Source: Paucimonas lemoignei (GTDB lineage Bacteria > Pseudomonadota > Gammaproteobacteria > Pseudomonadales > Pseudomonadaceae). Taken from it: 64,000 nt of DNA. Position 1 is the stretch's first letter, and each line of letters begins with the position of its first letter. The position numbers and the translations under genes are program-made. The stretch spans positions 806,001 through 870,000 of the forward strand of contig LS483371.1 in assembly GCA_900475325.1 (NCBI GenBank). Direction: 5' to 3'. Shown one piece after another: positions 20,076-29,132 of this stretch. The notes under the pieces are model-generated. The model saw only the letters and a list, made by a program, of their open reading frames with translations. It was not told the DNA's origin and made no database searches.

Positions 20076-20254
20076 TGGCGATTTAGAGCTATCGGTCTTC
20101 GTTTTGCCACGAAGATCGACGCATAATCGCTGGAGTCATAGCGCATATTCACGGATGATATGACGTCTCGAGGTGCCAGCGTGGCTGAGTGCCTGCACGA
20201 ATTTGTGAGTATTTACACTGTGGATCGCCTTGCGGCTGCCACCTGGATGGGATG

Positions 20255-20950
20255 ATGAATCTTTTACGCCTTCCCGTTGTTTTGTTGATGACCGGTGTTT
20301 TGGGTCTGGCCGGTTGCAGTACGCACCAGCCGACCGCGCTTTATCAGCTGGACAGTGGAACGCCTGGCCTACCGACGCGCACGACCGGGCTGGCTGTTTT
20401 GCTTGGCCCTGTTTCGGTGGCCGACTACCTGCAGCGCGAAACGCTGCTGCAACGCCAACCCGATGGCAGCCTGACTGCTTCGACCGATGGTCGCTGGGCG
20501 GGCAGTCTCTCTTCGGACATTGATCAATTGCTGCTACGCCAACTGGCGTGGAAGCTCGACAGCCAGCGCGTAGTCCTGGCTCCGGCGGTTGCCAATTTCA
20601 GCCCCGATGTACAAGTCGTCTTGTCCATCACGCGTCTGGATTCGGGTACTAAACAACCGGCGATTCTGGATGCCCAATGGCGCTTGCTGGACCGCAAGGG
20701 TCAGGTACGTGACAGCCGCATCATTCACCTGGAAGAGCTGCATGCGGGCACCTCCGCCGATCAGGTCCGCGCGCAGGGTGTGTTGCTGCAGCGCCTGGCC
20801 GATCAGTTGAGCTCTGCGGTGAAACCGATTTCCTGGGCGCCTGTGGAAGAGCCGAGAAAGGCTCCGGTAGCCCGTGCTAAAGAGCCGGACAAACCAAAGA
20901 TCCCCATGGCTTCTCCGATACGCACCGACCTTGAAGTGTTCCGTTTCTAA
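20255..20950 (+). CDS. PqiC-like ABC transport auxiliary lipoprotein (DUF330)
   Basis: A 231-residue lipoprotein: signal peptide MNLLRLPVVLLMTGVLGLAGC with Cys21 in the LAGC lipobox. The body has the PqiC/ABC_trans_aux pattern: YQLDSG early, LLGPVSVADYLQRETLLQR (split here LLGPVSVADYL and QRETLLQR) and RWAGSLSSDIDQLLLRQL. In E. coli PqiC sits in the outer membrane and helps the PqiAB phospholipid-transport system; here no pqiA/pqiB neighbours are present. The start could be either of two adjacent ATGs (20252 or 20255). A strong terminator follows. Confidence 0.85.
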   Translation: MNLLRLPVVLLMTGVLGLAGCSTHQPTALYQLDSGTPGLPTRTTGLAVLLGPVSVADYLQRETLLQRQPDGSLTASTDGRWAGSLSSDIDQLLLRQLAWKLDSQRVVLAPAVANFSPDVQVVLSITRLDSGTKQPAILDAQWRLLDRKGQVRDSRIIHLEELHAGTSADQVRAQGVLLQRLADQLSSAVKPISWAPVEEPRKAPVARAKEPDKPKIPMASPIRTDLEVFRF

Positions 20951-20962
20951 CCGGCACGCAAT

Positions 20963-20992
20963 AAAAAGCCCGCAGCGATGCGGGCTTTTTTG
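20963..20992 (+). terminator. Rho-independent terminator after the PqiC-like gene
   Basis: AAAAAGCCCGC, loop AGCGAT, GCGGGCTTTTTT: an 8-11 bp stem followed by a T-run, 12 bases after the stop codon. Confidence 0.92.
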
Positions 20993-21040
20993 TGGGCGGT
21001 CGATTGGGAGAGTCGGCCTGTATGAGATCGCCGACGAACC

Positions 21041-21429
21041 TGTTGGAGCCAATTCATTAGCGAAGGCGTAGTGTCAGGCTCTGATGCTCACCCAGGTAGA
21101 CCGCTTTCGCGAATGAATTCGCTCCCACAGTTGGGCTGCAGGGGGTCAGGCAAATCGCACTCAGGTGCGGTGGTGTGTCTGGAATAGCGGTGCGTCAGAC
21201 ACATCCTGTGGGAGCGAATTCATTGGCGAAGGCGTAGTGTCAGGCACCAGGGCTTAACCAGGTAGACCGCTTTCGCGAATGAATTCGCTCCCACGGTTGG
21301 ACTGAGGGGTGTCAGGCGAATCGCATTCAGGTGTGTCTCGAAAAGCTCGGAGGCTGTAGGAGCTGCCGCAGGCTGCGAATGGGGTGCGTCAGATACATTC
21401 TGTGGGAGCAAATGAGTTCGCTCCCACAG
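21041..21429. repeat. Cluster of family A and C repeats with a 166-bp tandem duplication
   Basis: The 513-base gap between the PqiC-like gene and ahpA is filled by repeats. Family A pairs lie at 21041-21130 and 21207-21294, and the segments that follow each are also alike, so a unit of about 166 bases is duplicated in tandem (TTGGAGC at 21043 aligns with TGGGAGC at 21209). A single family C arm (TGTAGGAGCTGCCGCAGG) lies at 21355-21380 and a short family A hairpin at 21401-21429. No gene is visible. Confidence 0.85.
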
Positions 21430-21463
21430 AACAGTGGCCAGAGCCGCTCGCAACCTTTGGCTG

Positions 21464-23026
21464 CTACGCCTTGCGGGTCTCGTGCATGCGTGCCAGTTGG
21501 CGTTCGAGCATCGAGGGGTAAGGCTCCATCAGGCGCTCTACGCAGCAAGCGCCTTCCGGGCTGGCGATAGGGCGGATACGGGCGCGCTGGCGAACCAGTG
21601 CGTCGTCGTTGATCTTGCGCTCTACCAGCAGCAGATTGCGGCTGTGCTGCGACAGGGCCAACGCATCCTGCGCGGTTTCGGTCAGCAGCAGGTCGATCTG
21701 ACTCAGACCCGCCAGGCCTTCACCCAATGTCAGGCCCAGTTGCAATTGCAGGGTGATGCCGCTGTCAGCGACTTCTATCTGCAACGCATGGCTCAGGGCG
21801 CGCAACAACTCGCCACAGCAAATGGCGTTGGTCAGGTAGTCGTCGCCGCTTTCCTGGAAGTGAAACAGCATCAGGGTGCTGCCGTCATTGAGAGTGTGCA
21901 GCTCGCCCTCGTACAGCGAGGACGCCTGATCAAGGCAGTCGCGATAACGCTGCAGCAGATCAGTCAGTCGAGCGCGGGGCAGGCGACGCAGCTGATCCTG
22001 GGAGCCCAGCTGCACGGCCAGTACCGCACTTGGCTGAGGCGTGCTCGGAACAACGGCGGCTTTGCTGACCACCGGTGCCGGGCTGGTGCTGTCACGCAGA
22101 TCGGCGAACGGGTCTTCACCGTCGTCTTCTTCATCTTCCTCGGCCACCAGACGGCGCTGCACTAGCGGGGCTGGCAGGCGTGGCGTTTTCGGCGCCTCGT
22201 CAAAGCCCGGCTCGCGCTGACCGCGACCCTTTGTAACTGGCGGCTCAGGCTCGTCGTCCGCATCCAGATAAGGATCATCTTCGGACGGCTCTTCGGCGTA
22301 TTCAGGCTCCGGCTCAGGCTCGGGTTCCGGCATGGGCGGTGCGAAAGAAGTGCGCAGCTGGCGGGCCAGATCACCGATTTCATCCTGGCGTTCGACAGCC
22401 GGGGTGTACGGGTCGATATCGCGCAGCCACACCCGCAATTGCAGCAGGGGCGTGGAAATATGGCGACCCAGGCGCAAGCTCAAGGCCAGCGCCAGTGCCA
22501 GCAGGATCCCGGCCAGAATGCCCATGCTCTGCAAGCTGATGGTCATCGGTTGCTGGAACTGCGACATGTCCAGGCTGATGCGCAGGTGCCCCGCCATTAC
22601 ATCCTGGAACGTGATCTTGATTTCATACAGCCCCTCGGCTTCGCCCAACAGTCCGTTTTTCGGGCGCTGACCGGCTTCGGCAAGGATGCGGTTATCCACG
22701 CTGTAGATCGCGGCATGCGCCACCAGCGGGTTCTTGACCAGGTTACCCAGCAACACGTTGAGGCTGAGGATGTCGTTGGACACCAGCAGCTCTGTGGCAG
22801 AGGTCGCCGTTTGCGTGGTTAACGCCTGGCCCAGCGCATCGGCCTGCTCATGCATGGCCTGCTTGAATTGCAAACCCATGACGCCGGCGTAAATCACCAG
22901 CGCCAAAGCGACCAGGATCACGTTATGGCTGGCAATGCGCAAAGCAATCGGGACACGGCGATGGCGCAGTGCACGGAAGATGAGCAGGAAGAAATTATCG
23001 GTTTTAACTGGCGTGGGCCGGTTCAC
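21464..23026 (-). CDS. AhpA/YtjB (Smp) family membrane protein
   Basis: A 520-residue inner-membrane protein divergent from serB, the same arrangement as E. coli ytjB(smp)-serB, which supports the family call (PF10144). Two helices flank a periplasmic sensor-like segment: HNVILVALALVIYAG near residue 35-50 and a second at about 165-185, followed by a HAMP-like stretch (LGRHISTPLLQLRVWL). An acidic, proline-rich linker (PEPEPEPEPEYAEEPSEDD) leads to a C-terminal cytoplasmic domain. Start is uncertain: I favour GTG at 23026 (VNRPTPVKTDNFF), since upstream in-frame sequence lacks a ribosome site. Biochemical role unknown. Confidence 0.8.
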   Translation of the reverse strand: MNRPTPVKTDNFFLLIFRALRHRRVPIALRIASHNVILVALALVIYAGVMGLQFKQAMHEQADALGQALTTQTATSATELLVSNDILSLNVLLGNLVKNPLVAHAAIYSVDNRILAEAGQRPKNGLLGEAEGLYEIKITFQDVMAGHLRISLDMSQFQQPMTISLQSMGILAGILLALALALSLRLGRHISTPLLQLRVWLRDIDPYTPAVERQDEIGDLARQLRTSFAPPMPEPEPEPEPEYAEEPSEDDPYLDADDEPEPPVTKGRGQREPGFDEAPKTPRLPAPLVQRRLVAEEDEEDDGEDPFADLRDSTSPAPVVSKAAVVPSTPQPSAVLAVQLGSQDQLRRLPRARLTDLLQRYRDCLDQASSLYEGELHTLNDGSTLMLFHFQESGDDYLTNAICCGELLRALSHALQIEVADSGITLQLQLGLTLGEGLAGLSQIDLLLTETAQDALALSQHSRNLLLVERKINDDALVRQRARIRPIASPEGACCVERLMEPYPSMLERQLARMHETRKA

Positions 23027-23156
23027 AGAGCACGGCTCTTTCGGTGAAGTTCGCGCGCAGTATAACGACCGACCCTGTAGCGGCAAAGCGCTGCCTGTGC
23101 CCGATGGTCACTGAAAGTAGTTAGAATGCGTTTTTTTTCCACTGCTGGGGTGTCCC

Positions 23157-24371
23157 TTGCGCGAAATCGTCCTGATTAACATCACCGGTGAAGACCGTCC
23201 CGGTCTCACTTCGGCCATCACTGGCGTGCTCGCCCAAGGTGAGGTGAATATCCTCGACATTGGTCAGGCGGTGATCCACGACACCTTGTCGTTCGGCATC
23301 CTGGTGGAAATTCCAGGCACCGAGCAGGGCGCCCAGGTTCTCAAAAAGCTGCTGTCGACTGCCTCCAGCCTGGATCAGCAGGTGCGCGTGACGCCGGTAT
23401 CGGAAGACGATTACCAGCGCTGGGTCGAAAACCAGGGTCAGGCCCGACACATCGTTACGCTGTTGAGCCGCAAAGTCACCGCCGAGCAATTGCAGCGCGT
23501 GACGGCCATTACTGCTCAGCACGGGCTGAATATCGACAAGATTGATCGCCTGTCTGCACGTACGCCGCTGGATGCTCCCACTGACAAAAGTAAAGTGTGC
23601 ATCGAATTTTCAGTGCTCGGCGAACCTGCCGACGCCAAGGCGTTGCAGGCCGAATTCCTCGGCGTTGCTCAGGAATTGAACATCGATATCGCGTTCCAGC
23701 AGGATTCGCTGTTCCGCCGCAATCGGCGTCTGGCCGTGTTTGACATGGACTCGACGCTGATCGAAGCAGAAGTCATCGACGAGTTGGCCAAGGCTTACGG
23801 CGTGGGTGATCGGGTTTCGGAAATCACCGAGCGTGCGATGCGCGGCGAGCTGGATTTTCGTGCCAGCTTCAAAGAGCGCATGGCCTTGCTCAAGGGCCTG
23901 GACGTCAGTGTGCTCGATGAAATCGGCGCCTCGCTGCGCCTGACCGAGGGCGCGGAAAACCTGTTCGCCGAACTCAAGCGTCTGGGCTACAAGACCGCGA
24001 TTCTGTCGGGTGGCTTCACTTACTTTGCCAGGCAGATCCAGGCCAGGCTGGGCATCGATTATGTGTTCGCCAACGAGCTGGAAGTCGTGGATGGCAAGTG
24101 CACCGGGGTGGCGGTCGAGCCGATTGTCGATGCTCAGCGCAAGGCTGACTTGCTGCGTGAACTGGCGGCGAAGGAAGGCTTGAGCCTGGAGCAGACCATT
24201 GCAGTAGGCGACGGCGCCAACGACTTGCCGATGCTGGCGATTGCCGGGCTGGGCGTTGCGTTCCGGGCCAAGCCGTTGGTGAAGCAGTCTGCGAAACAGG
24301 CGATCTCCACACTGGGTCTGGATGGCGTGCTGTATCTGTTGGGCGTTCGGGATCGGGAAGGGCGGGGCTGA
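23157..24371 (+). CDS. serB: Phosphoserine phosphatase
   Basis: Last step of serine biosynthesis, hydrolysing phosphoserine. The 404-residue protein has an N-terminal ACT-type regulatory part (MREIVLINITGEDRPGLTS) with a second ACT-like segment near residue 95, and a C-terminal HAD phosphatase with nucleophile Asp196 and acid/base Asp198 in DMDSTLIEAE, then SGGFTYFA and GDGANDLPM. This two-ACT layout is the Pseudomonas/mycobacterial type, longer than E. coli SerB. The start is a TTG at 23157; it gives the family N-terminus exactly and there is no in-frame ATG near it. Confidence 0.96.
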   Translation: MREIVLINITGEDRPGLTSAITGVLAQGEVNILDIGQAVIHDTLSFGILVEIPGTEQGAQVLKKLLSTASSLDQQVRVTPVSEDDYQRWVENQGQARHIVTLLSRKVTAEQLQRVTAITAQHGLNIDKIDRLSARTPLDAPTDKSKVCIEFSVLGEPADAKALQAEFLGVAQELNIDIAFQQDSLFRRNRRLAVFDMDSTLIEAEVIDELAKAYGVGDRVSEITERAMRGELDFRASFKERMALLKGLDVSVLDEIGASLRLTEGAENLFAELKRLGYKTAILSGGFTYFARQIQARLGIDYVFANELEVVDGKCTGVAVEPIVDAQRKADLLRELAAKEGLSLEQTIAVGDGANDLPMLAIAGLGVAFRAKPLVKQSAKQAISTLGLDGVLYLLGVRDREGRG

Positions 24372-24471
24372 TAGACCCTGCCCTTGTAGGTACTCTGTTG
24401 GGAGAGCTCTAAAACCATGCATATCCGGCAGCGGAGGTGACGCTAATTCACCTTTGCGCCCTTACGGCGCC

Positions 24472-25013
24472 TCACTTTTGAACAGCGCAAAAGTAAGCAA
24501 AACGCTCCCGCTCCTTTGTCCGGGTCTTCGCCAAGGCTCAGACTTCCCTCGCTCCGGCATTGCTCCGTGGGCCGCCGCAATGGGCCATCCATGGCCCGGT
24601 GCGGCTAACCCGGCATCCATGCCGGGTTGCCCACTGCGCAATACCTGCGCTCGGCCGGCCACAAGTCGCAATTTGTGTCGCCCATACGTTTTGCGCACGC
24701 CTCCAGAATCAAAAGCAGTGTGTGTGGGCCAAGAAGAAAGTGATGCTAAAAAATCTGCGAAGCAGCCGGCAGATTTGCTTTGGCTTTTGCTTTTCCTGCC
24801 ACGATTTCACAGACGACGCAAAATGCGCGTCGGGAGGCTGAGTGGAGGTGCCGTGGGGTGGGTCGCTCGGCATGGATGCCGAGCGAGCGCCGTTGGGCCA
24901 TGGATGGCCCGTCGGCGCGTGCCCGCCCCACGGTGCCGGAGCGAAGGAACCGCCGCGAAGCGGGGGCCGTACGCCAGCGCAGAGGTTTTGGTTACTTTTG
25001 GCACCAAAAGTGA
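24472..25013. repeat. Long imperfect inverted repeat, about 540 bases, gene-free
   Basis: The 774-base gap between serB and the PilZ-like gene contains two arms mirrored about base 24745. Outer arms: TCACTTTTG...CAAAAGTAAGCAAAAC at 24472-24503 against GTTTTGGTTACTTTTGG...CAAAAGTGA ending at 25013. Inner palindromes appear in mirror order: GGGCCATCCATGGCCC (24582-24597) and AACCCGGCATCCATGCC (from 24607) on the left; GGCATGGATGCC (within 24864-24885) and GGGCCATGGATGGCCC (24895-24910) on the right. The centre is AT-richer with a small hairpin near 24748. Open frames across it are not convincing. It resembles a dispersed non-coding repeat of fluorescens-group genomes; origin unknown. Confidence 0.75.
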
Positions 25014-25145
25014 CCCGGCCGTCAGGACGGAACCTGACTCAGCAGCACCCGGATGCTGTTGTTGCTACTCGATTCAAGGCGCAGTGCTTTGATTCGCCGA
25101 AGCTAAAGAAATACAAGTTGGCTCCTACAGGTTTTCATCACGCTT

Positions 25146-26930
25146 TTAAAGCGACGTCCACAACGAATCAAATTCCTGATCAGGCTTGGCCGGGCCGCCT
25201 TCGGAATTGGTGGGGGCTTCGAAGGTTTCGTACTCGAACTGGTTATAGCTGCCACTGCTGGCGCGTTGCGTGCCCAGCAAACCTCGCAATTGTTCCCCGG
25301 CGATATTGATGATCACGCTGTTGCCTTCCTTGAAGGGCAGGCGTGGGGCCAGAATCGTCGCGGGCTGTTCCATGGCGCGGATCTCCGGCAGCATCAGTGC
25401 GCGCATGAATGGGCTGTTCTGCCCGTCACGTACGATCTGCAAGCCGCACGGCTGGGCAAGGGGCGCAATCAGCTCGATGCCCATCTGCGTGCCGCCGGTG
25501 CGCACTTGTCGTACCCAACGGATCACCGCGATGCTCCAGCCCTGACCGGCGTAATCCTGAATCCCCAGCAGTTCACCCGCCTGCAGCTGCGGCGGTACTT
25601 CCTTGGGCCATGCCAGGCAATAACCGCCGGGGCTGTGATTGACGATCTGCAGATCAAAGGTCGGGAAGCCTTGCTGGGCATTGGAGGCCGATTCGCCGCC
25701 GTCAGCCTCGGCTTGCTGATACTCGATTTCCTCGTAGGGCAGCATGTGCTCCGACGTATTGCCGCGCTGACTGTCGAAAGCGTTGCCCCACGGGTCATCG
25801 GTTTTGTCGCTGACCAGTTCCAGCTTGAACTCTGCTGCCTTGGGCACTGGCAGTTGCAGCATTTCGCTGAAAGACCGCTGGCCCGCCAGATAATAGTGCA
25901 GGGCACTCATGCCGATGCATATCGACAGTTGGCCCTGCCCGGCGGTGCGCTGAAAGGTGCGCTCGGCCACATCCCCCCAGACCACTGCCAGGTGTTGCAG
26001 GAACTCGGTGGTGAACCCTTGCGGCACCAGTAACGGCAGCTGCGAACGCTGATCGGCAGGCATCTCCAGATAGCGATTGATCATCGCGGCAAGCGCCTGG
26101 GTGTTTATCCCCAGCAGGCCTGGATGCAGCTCTTCTGAGAACAGCGATTTATAAAGGGGCGGCTTGTCCTGTTTGGCGGAAAGCGCGAACAGGCTGCTCT
26201 CGTCGACCGGCGATTGCAGGCGCACCAATGGGCTCCAGGCATCGAGCACTTCGGCGAGGCGACCAATATTGAGCTGGCGCATCTGGTTGCAGCGCGAGCA
26301 GCCCATCATCAGACCGATGATGTAGGTCTGCTCGACAGTCAGCGCGCGGGTATGGACTGCCTGCTCGTCATTGACCGGTATGTTTTGCAACTGATGCTGA
26401 CTGGCGATCAGGTAGAGCTGATGCAGCTCGGCCCAAAGGCCGTCCTGCACCGGGCAATACAACTGAGTGGCGCGGATCAACGGGCCGTTGAGGCAATGCA
26501 CCGCACGTTGCAGTGCGGTGGTCAACAGCGGCACGCGATCTTTGGTCAGCCGCGTACTGATGCGCTCGACAATCAGTTTGTAGCCGACGGCCAGATGGTT
26601 TTGCAGCGCTTGGCACAGGTTGGCGACCTTGCGCGGACGTTCGTCGAGGACCACCGCCTGATTGAGAAAGTGCCGCTCCAGGTGCTTGCACACGAAATAG
26701 ACTTCGGGACGTAGCAGTTCGAGCATTTGCAGGCGGTTGTCGCTAGGCGTCAGCAGTTGGTTGAGTTCGGTGAGGCTCTGGTAAAGCTGGCGGGCGGTTT
26801 CGCCGAGGTTTGCTTTGGGCAGCGTCGATATCCAACGCTTGAGATCCTTGGGATTGGCTTCACAGAACGTCAGGCTCGACTGCGTCGGCGTAGGAACACG
26901 CAACAACACAGGAAGGCTCAAATTACTCAT
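25146..26930 (-). CDS. PilZ-domain-like protein (PA4958 type)
   Basis: A 594-residue cytoplasmic protein. The C-terminal third contains NHSPGGY with Asn431, matching the (D/N)xSxxG motif of c-di-GMP-binding PilZ domains, followed by the beta-strand pattern WSIAVIRWVRQ and MGIELIAP. The partner RxxxR motif expected shortly before it is not visible, so c-di-GMP binding is doubtful. The N-terminal two thirds are helical with a CSRCNQM pair of cysteines (about residue 215) and no family I can name. Position between serB and psd matches P. aeruginosa PA4958. Start ATG 26930; single gene on this strand. Confidence 0.78.
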   Translation of the reverse strand: MSNLSLPVLLRVPTPTQSSLTFCEANPKDLKRWISTLPKANLGETARQLYQSLTELNQLLTPSDNRLQMLELLRPEVYFVCKHLERHFLNQAVVLDERPRKVANLCQALQNHLAVGYKLIVERISTRLTKDRVPLLTTALQRAVHCLNGPLIRATQLYCPVQDGLWAELHQLYLIASQHQLQNIPVNDEQAVHTRALTVEQTYIIGLMMGCSRCNQMRQLNIGRLAEVLDAWSPLVRLQSPVDESSLFALSAKQDKPPLYKSLFSEELHPGLLGINTQALAAMINRYLEMPADQRSQLPLLVPQGFTTEFLQHLAVVWGDVAERTFQRTAGQGQLSICIGMSALHYYLAGQRSFSEMLQLPVPKAAEFKLELVSDKTDDPWGNAFDSQRGNTSEHMLPYEEIEYQQAEADGGESASNAQQGFPTFDLQIVNHSPGGYCLAWPKEVPPQLQAGELLGIQDYAGQGWSIAVIRWVRQVRTGGTQMGIELIAPLAQPCGLQIVRDGQNSPFMRALMLPEIRAMEQPATILAPRLPFKEGNSVIINIAGEQLRGLLGTQRASSGSYNQFEYETFEAPTNSEGGPAKPDQEFDSLWTSL

Positions 26931-27234
26931 GTGACAGGCTTACTCCAACTACCTATTCAGGCCCGAACCAGACAGTGTGAAAACTACTGCTAGCTGGGCA
27001 CCGTCGGCGCTACGCTAACAATACCGCGTTAAAAACCGGCGAAAAATGGCCATTTAGAACACCTGGAGTCGAACGCGATCCGGGCCGTTTTTCGCCTGTT
27101 TTTGCCTTGTCTTGCCTTCGCTCGCTACGTTTTCACGCAGTCTGGAACGGCTCCTTGGGCGACGCATTGATAGCGTTTCTCAATTAATGAAGATGATATC
27201 TGCGTCAATACAACGCGAAATATCCTACAGCGCC

Positions 27235-27312
27235 GATGCTGGGACTCTAACAGCATCAGCCATCTGCCGCAGCCCTAAGGGCGCGCTCTGGCGCGCCTAA
27301 GCGGACAGATGG
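27235..27312. other. Two adjacent strong hairpins, possible structured RNA
   Basis: In the 442-base gap between the PilZ-like gene and psd, GATGCTG (27235-27241) pairs with CAGCATC (27251-27257), and CCATCTGCCGC (27260-27270) pairs with GCGGACAGATGG (27301-27312) around an inner GGCGCGC/GCGCGCC stem (27280-27297). Neither is next to a gene end. It could be part of the PilZ gene's 5' leader (minus strand) or a separate small RNA. The rest of the gap shows only the psd terminator. Confidence 0.4.
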
Positions 27313-27336
27313 ACGATAGTGAGACCGCGCAGATCC

Positions 27337-27363
27337 AAAATAGTGGCACACCATGCCACTATT
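27337..27363 (-). terminator. Terminator downstream of psd
   Basis: On the minus strand AATAGTGGCA, loop, TGCCACTATTTT follows the psd stop by about 10 bases: a 10-bp stem ending in a short T-run. Confidence 0.75.
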
Positions 27364-27372
27364 GCTACCTTG

Positions 27373-28236
27373 TCAGGCTTCGACAGGCAACCCCAAGGCC
27401 TGACCCATGCGTACCGGCGAGGTTGCTCCGAGCTGCTCGGCCCACTTCACCTGGTTCGGGCCAAACAGCACGATGGCGGTGGAACCCAGCTTGAAGCGAC
27501 CCATTTCTGCGCCCTTTTCAAGGTGGATCGGCGCGCGGGCGGCCTCATCGTAGCGGAAGGTTTTGAGCTGACGTTTTGGCGGGGTCACCAGGCCGGCCCA
27601 TACGGTCTCGATGGACGCCACGATCATTGCGCCCACCAGCACAACGGCCATCGGCCCACGCTCGGTGTCGAAAATGCAGACCGCGCGTTCGTTTTGCGCG
27701 AACAGTTCAGGAACGTTTTCGGCAGTGGTCTGGTTGACCGAGAAAATCCGCCCAGGCACATAGACCATTTCCCGCAGAGTGCCGGCCAACGGCATGTGCA
27801 CGCGGTGGTAATCCTTGGGTGACAGATAAACCGTGGCAAATTCGCCGCCCATGAATGGCGCAGCCAGGGCGGCATCGCCACCGAGCAGTTCAAGCACGCT
27901 GAAACTGTGGCCTTTGGCCTGGAAGATACGGCCCTGTTCGATCGGGCCCAGCTGGCTGATCGCACCGTCTGCCGGGGACAGGATCGCGCCCGGGGTTTCA
28001 TCCAGCGGACGTGCGCCGGGTTTCAGCGCGCGGGTGAAGAAGGCATTGAAATGCTCGTAAGCGGCCAGGTCTTCAACCAGTGCCTGGGACATGTCGACCT
28101 GATAGCGACGCGCGAACCAGGCAGTGAATGCATTTTTGAACCAGCGCACACGGCACTCGGCCACGCAACCTGCCAGACGCGACAGGAGATGGTGCGGCAG
28201 CAAATACTGGCTGAGGATAAACAGACGCTCTTTCAT
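27373..28236 (-). CDS. psd: Phosphatidylserine decarboxylase proenzyme
   Basis: Makes phosphatidylethanolamine from phosphatidylserine at the inner membrane. The 287-residue proenzyme cleaves itself within the LGST motif; Ser252 of [10 protein letters not shown] becomes the pyruvoyl group of the small alpha chain. The catalytic [10 protein letters not shown] segment and [16 protein letters not shown] region are intact. Start ATG at 28236 ([14 protein letters not shown]) with AGGAA upstream; the GTG codon just before is not needed. Follows rhdA on the same strand with 39 bases between. Confidence 0.95.
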   Translation of the reverse strand: MKERLFILSQYLLPHHLLSRLAGCVAECRVRWFKNAFTAWFARRYQVDMSQALVEDLAAYEHFNAFFTRALKPGARPLDETPGAILSPADGAISQLGPIEQGRIFQAKGHSFSVLELLGGDAALAAPFMGGEFATVYLSPKDYHRVHMPLAGTLREMVYVPGRIFSVNQTTAENVPELFAQNERAVCIFDTERGPMAVVLVGAMIVASIETVWAGLVTPPKRQLKTFRYDEAARAPIHLEKGAEMGRFKLGSTAIVLFGPNQVKWAEQLGATSPVRMGQALGLPVEA

Positions 28237-28275
28237 CACTATTCCTAAACGTTTCTTGATAAGTGTGCCGGTCGA

Positions 28276-29091
28276 TCAACGCTCTACAGGCGTGTCCGGA
28301 TGGTTGCCCCATTCGCCCCATGAGCCCGCGTATCCTTTGACTCGCGGGTAACCCAGCGCCTTGGCCACCAGATAGGTGAAGCCTGAGCGGTGGTGGGTCT
28401 GGCAGTGGGTGATGATTTCTTTGTCGGCTGTGATGCCCAGACCCGTCAGGATTTCGCCGATGTCTTCGCGGATTCGCAGGTTGCGTGCCGGATCCATGCC
28501 AGCGGTCCATTCAAAATTGATGGCCCCGGGAACATGCCCGGCTTTGGCCGCAAGGACTTTTTCGCCTGAATATTCTGTGGGGCCACGAGCGTCCCAGATT
28601 GCCAGATCATCAGCACCAAGGCGACTTTGCAGGTACTCGCGGGTGGCGGTCGGTCCCGTGTGCAGTGTCAGGGCGACAGGCGCGCCTGTGGCCGTCGGAA
28701 CCTCTGTGGACAGCGGCAAATCAGCGGCTTGCCAGGCCAGCAAACCACCATCGACATAGTGATAGTGGCTATGGCCGATAACATCCAGTAACCAAATAAA
28801 GCGTCCGGCCCAGCCGCCGCCTTCGTCGTCGTAGACCACATACACCGCATCCGGGTTGTGGCCGAGTTCGCCGAACAGGGTTTCGAGGTCAGCTTTGGCA
28901 GGCAACAAACCGGGCGCAGGAGGCAGCCCCAACTGAGTGCGCTTGGGGTCCACAAAGTGTGCGCCGGGGATGTGTCCGGCGTCGTAGCGGGTTCGGCTGG
29001 TCAGATCCACGAGGATCAATTGTGGCGACTCAAGGCGTTCCTTGAGGTCCTGCGGCTCGATAACCAGCGGCAGGCCGGAGAAGACGGACAT
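28276..29091 (-). CDS. rhdA: Thiosulfate sulfurtransferase (rhodanese)
   Basis: A 271-residue tandem-domain rhodanese. The inactive N-terminal domain has VDLTSRTRYDAGHIPGA; the C-terminal domain has the active-site loop CQTHHRSG with catalytic Cys230, the same loop and number as in Azotobacter vinelandii RhdA, instead of the CRxGx(R/T) loop of classical rhodaneses. It transfers sulfane sulfur from thiosulfate to acceptors such as cyanide or thiols. Cytoplasmic, no signal peptide. Lies between the HDOD gene and psd. Confidence 0.95.
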   Translation of the reverse strand: MSVFSGLPLVIEPQDLKERLESPQLILVDLTSRTRYDAGHIPGAHFVDPKRTQLGLPPAPGLLPAKADLETLFGELGHNPDAVYVVYDDEGGGWAGRFIWLLDVIGHSHYHYVDGGLLAWQAADLPLSTEVPTATGAPVALTLHTGPTATREYLQSRLGADDLAIWDARGPTEYSGEKVLAAKAGHVPGAINFEWTAGMDPARNLRIREDIGEILTGLGITADKEIITHCQTHHRSGFTYLVAKALGYPRVKGYAGSWGEWGNHPDTPVER

Positions 29092-29132
29092 GTGCAGCCT
29101 CCAATAAAAAGTGGCGAATTGTAGCTCAGCTC

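Noticed and set aside
21041-21429. Possible CRISPR array
   Set aside because: The repeats are long inverted pairs with a single tandem duplication, lacking regular short direct repeats and unique spacers, and no cas gene is nearby.
24322-25092. Open frame of 256 codons across the inverted repeat after serB
   Set aside because: It starts inside serB in another frame and runs through palindromes; several frames are open here because the repeat is GC-rich, and none has a family signature.
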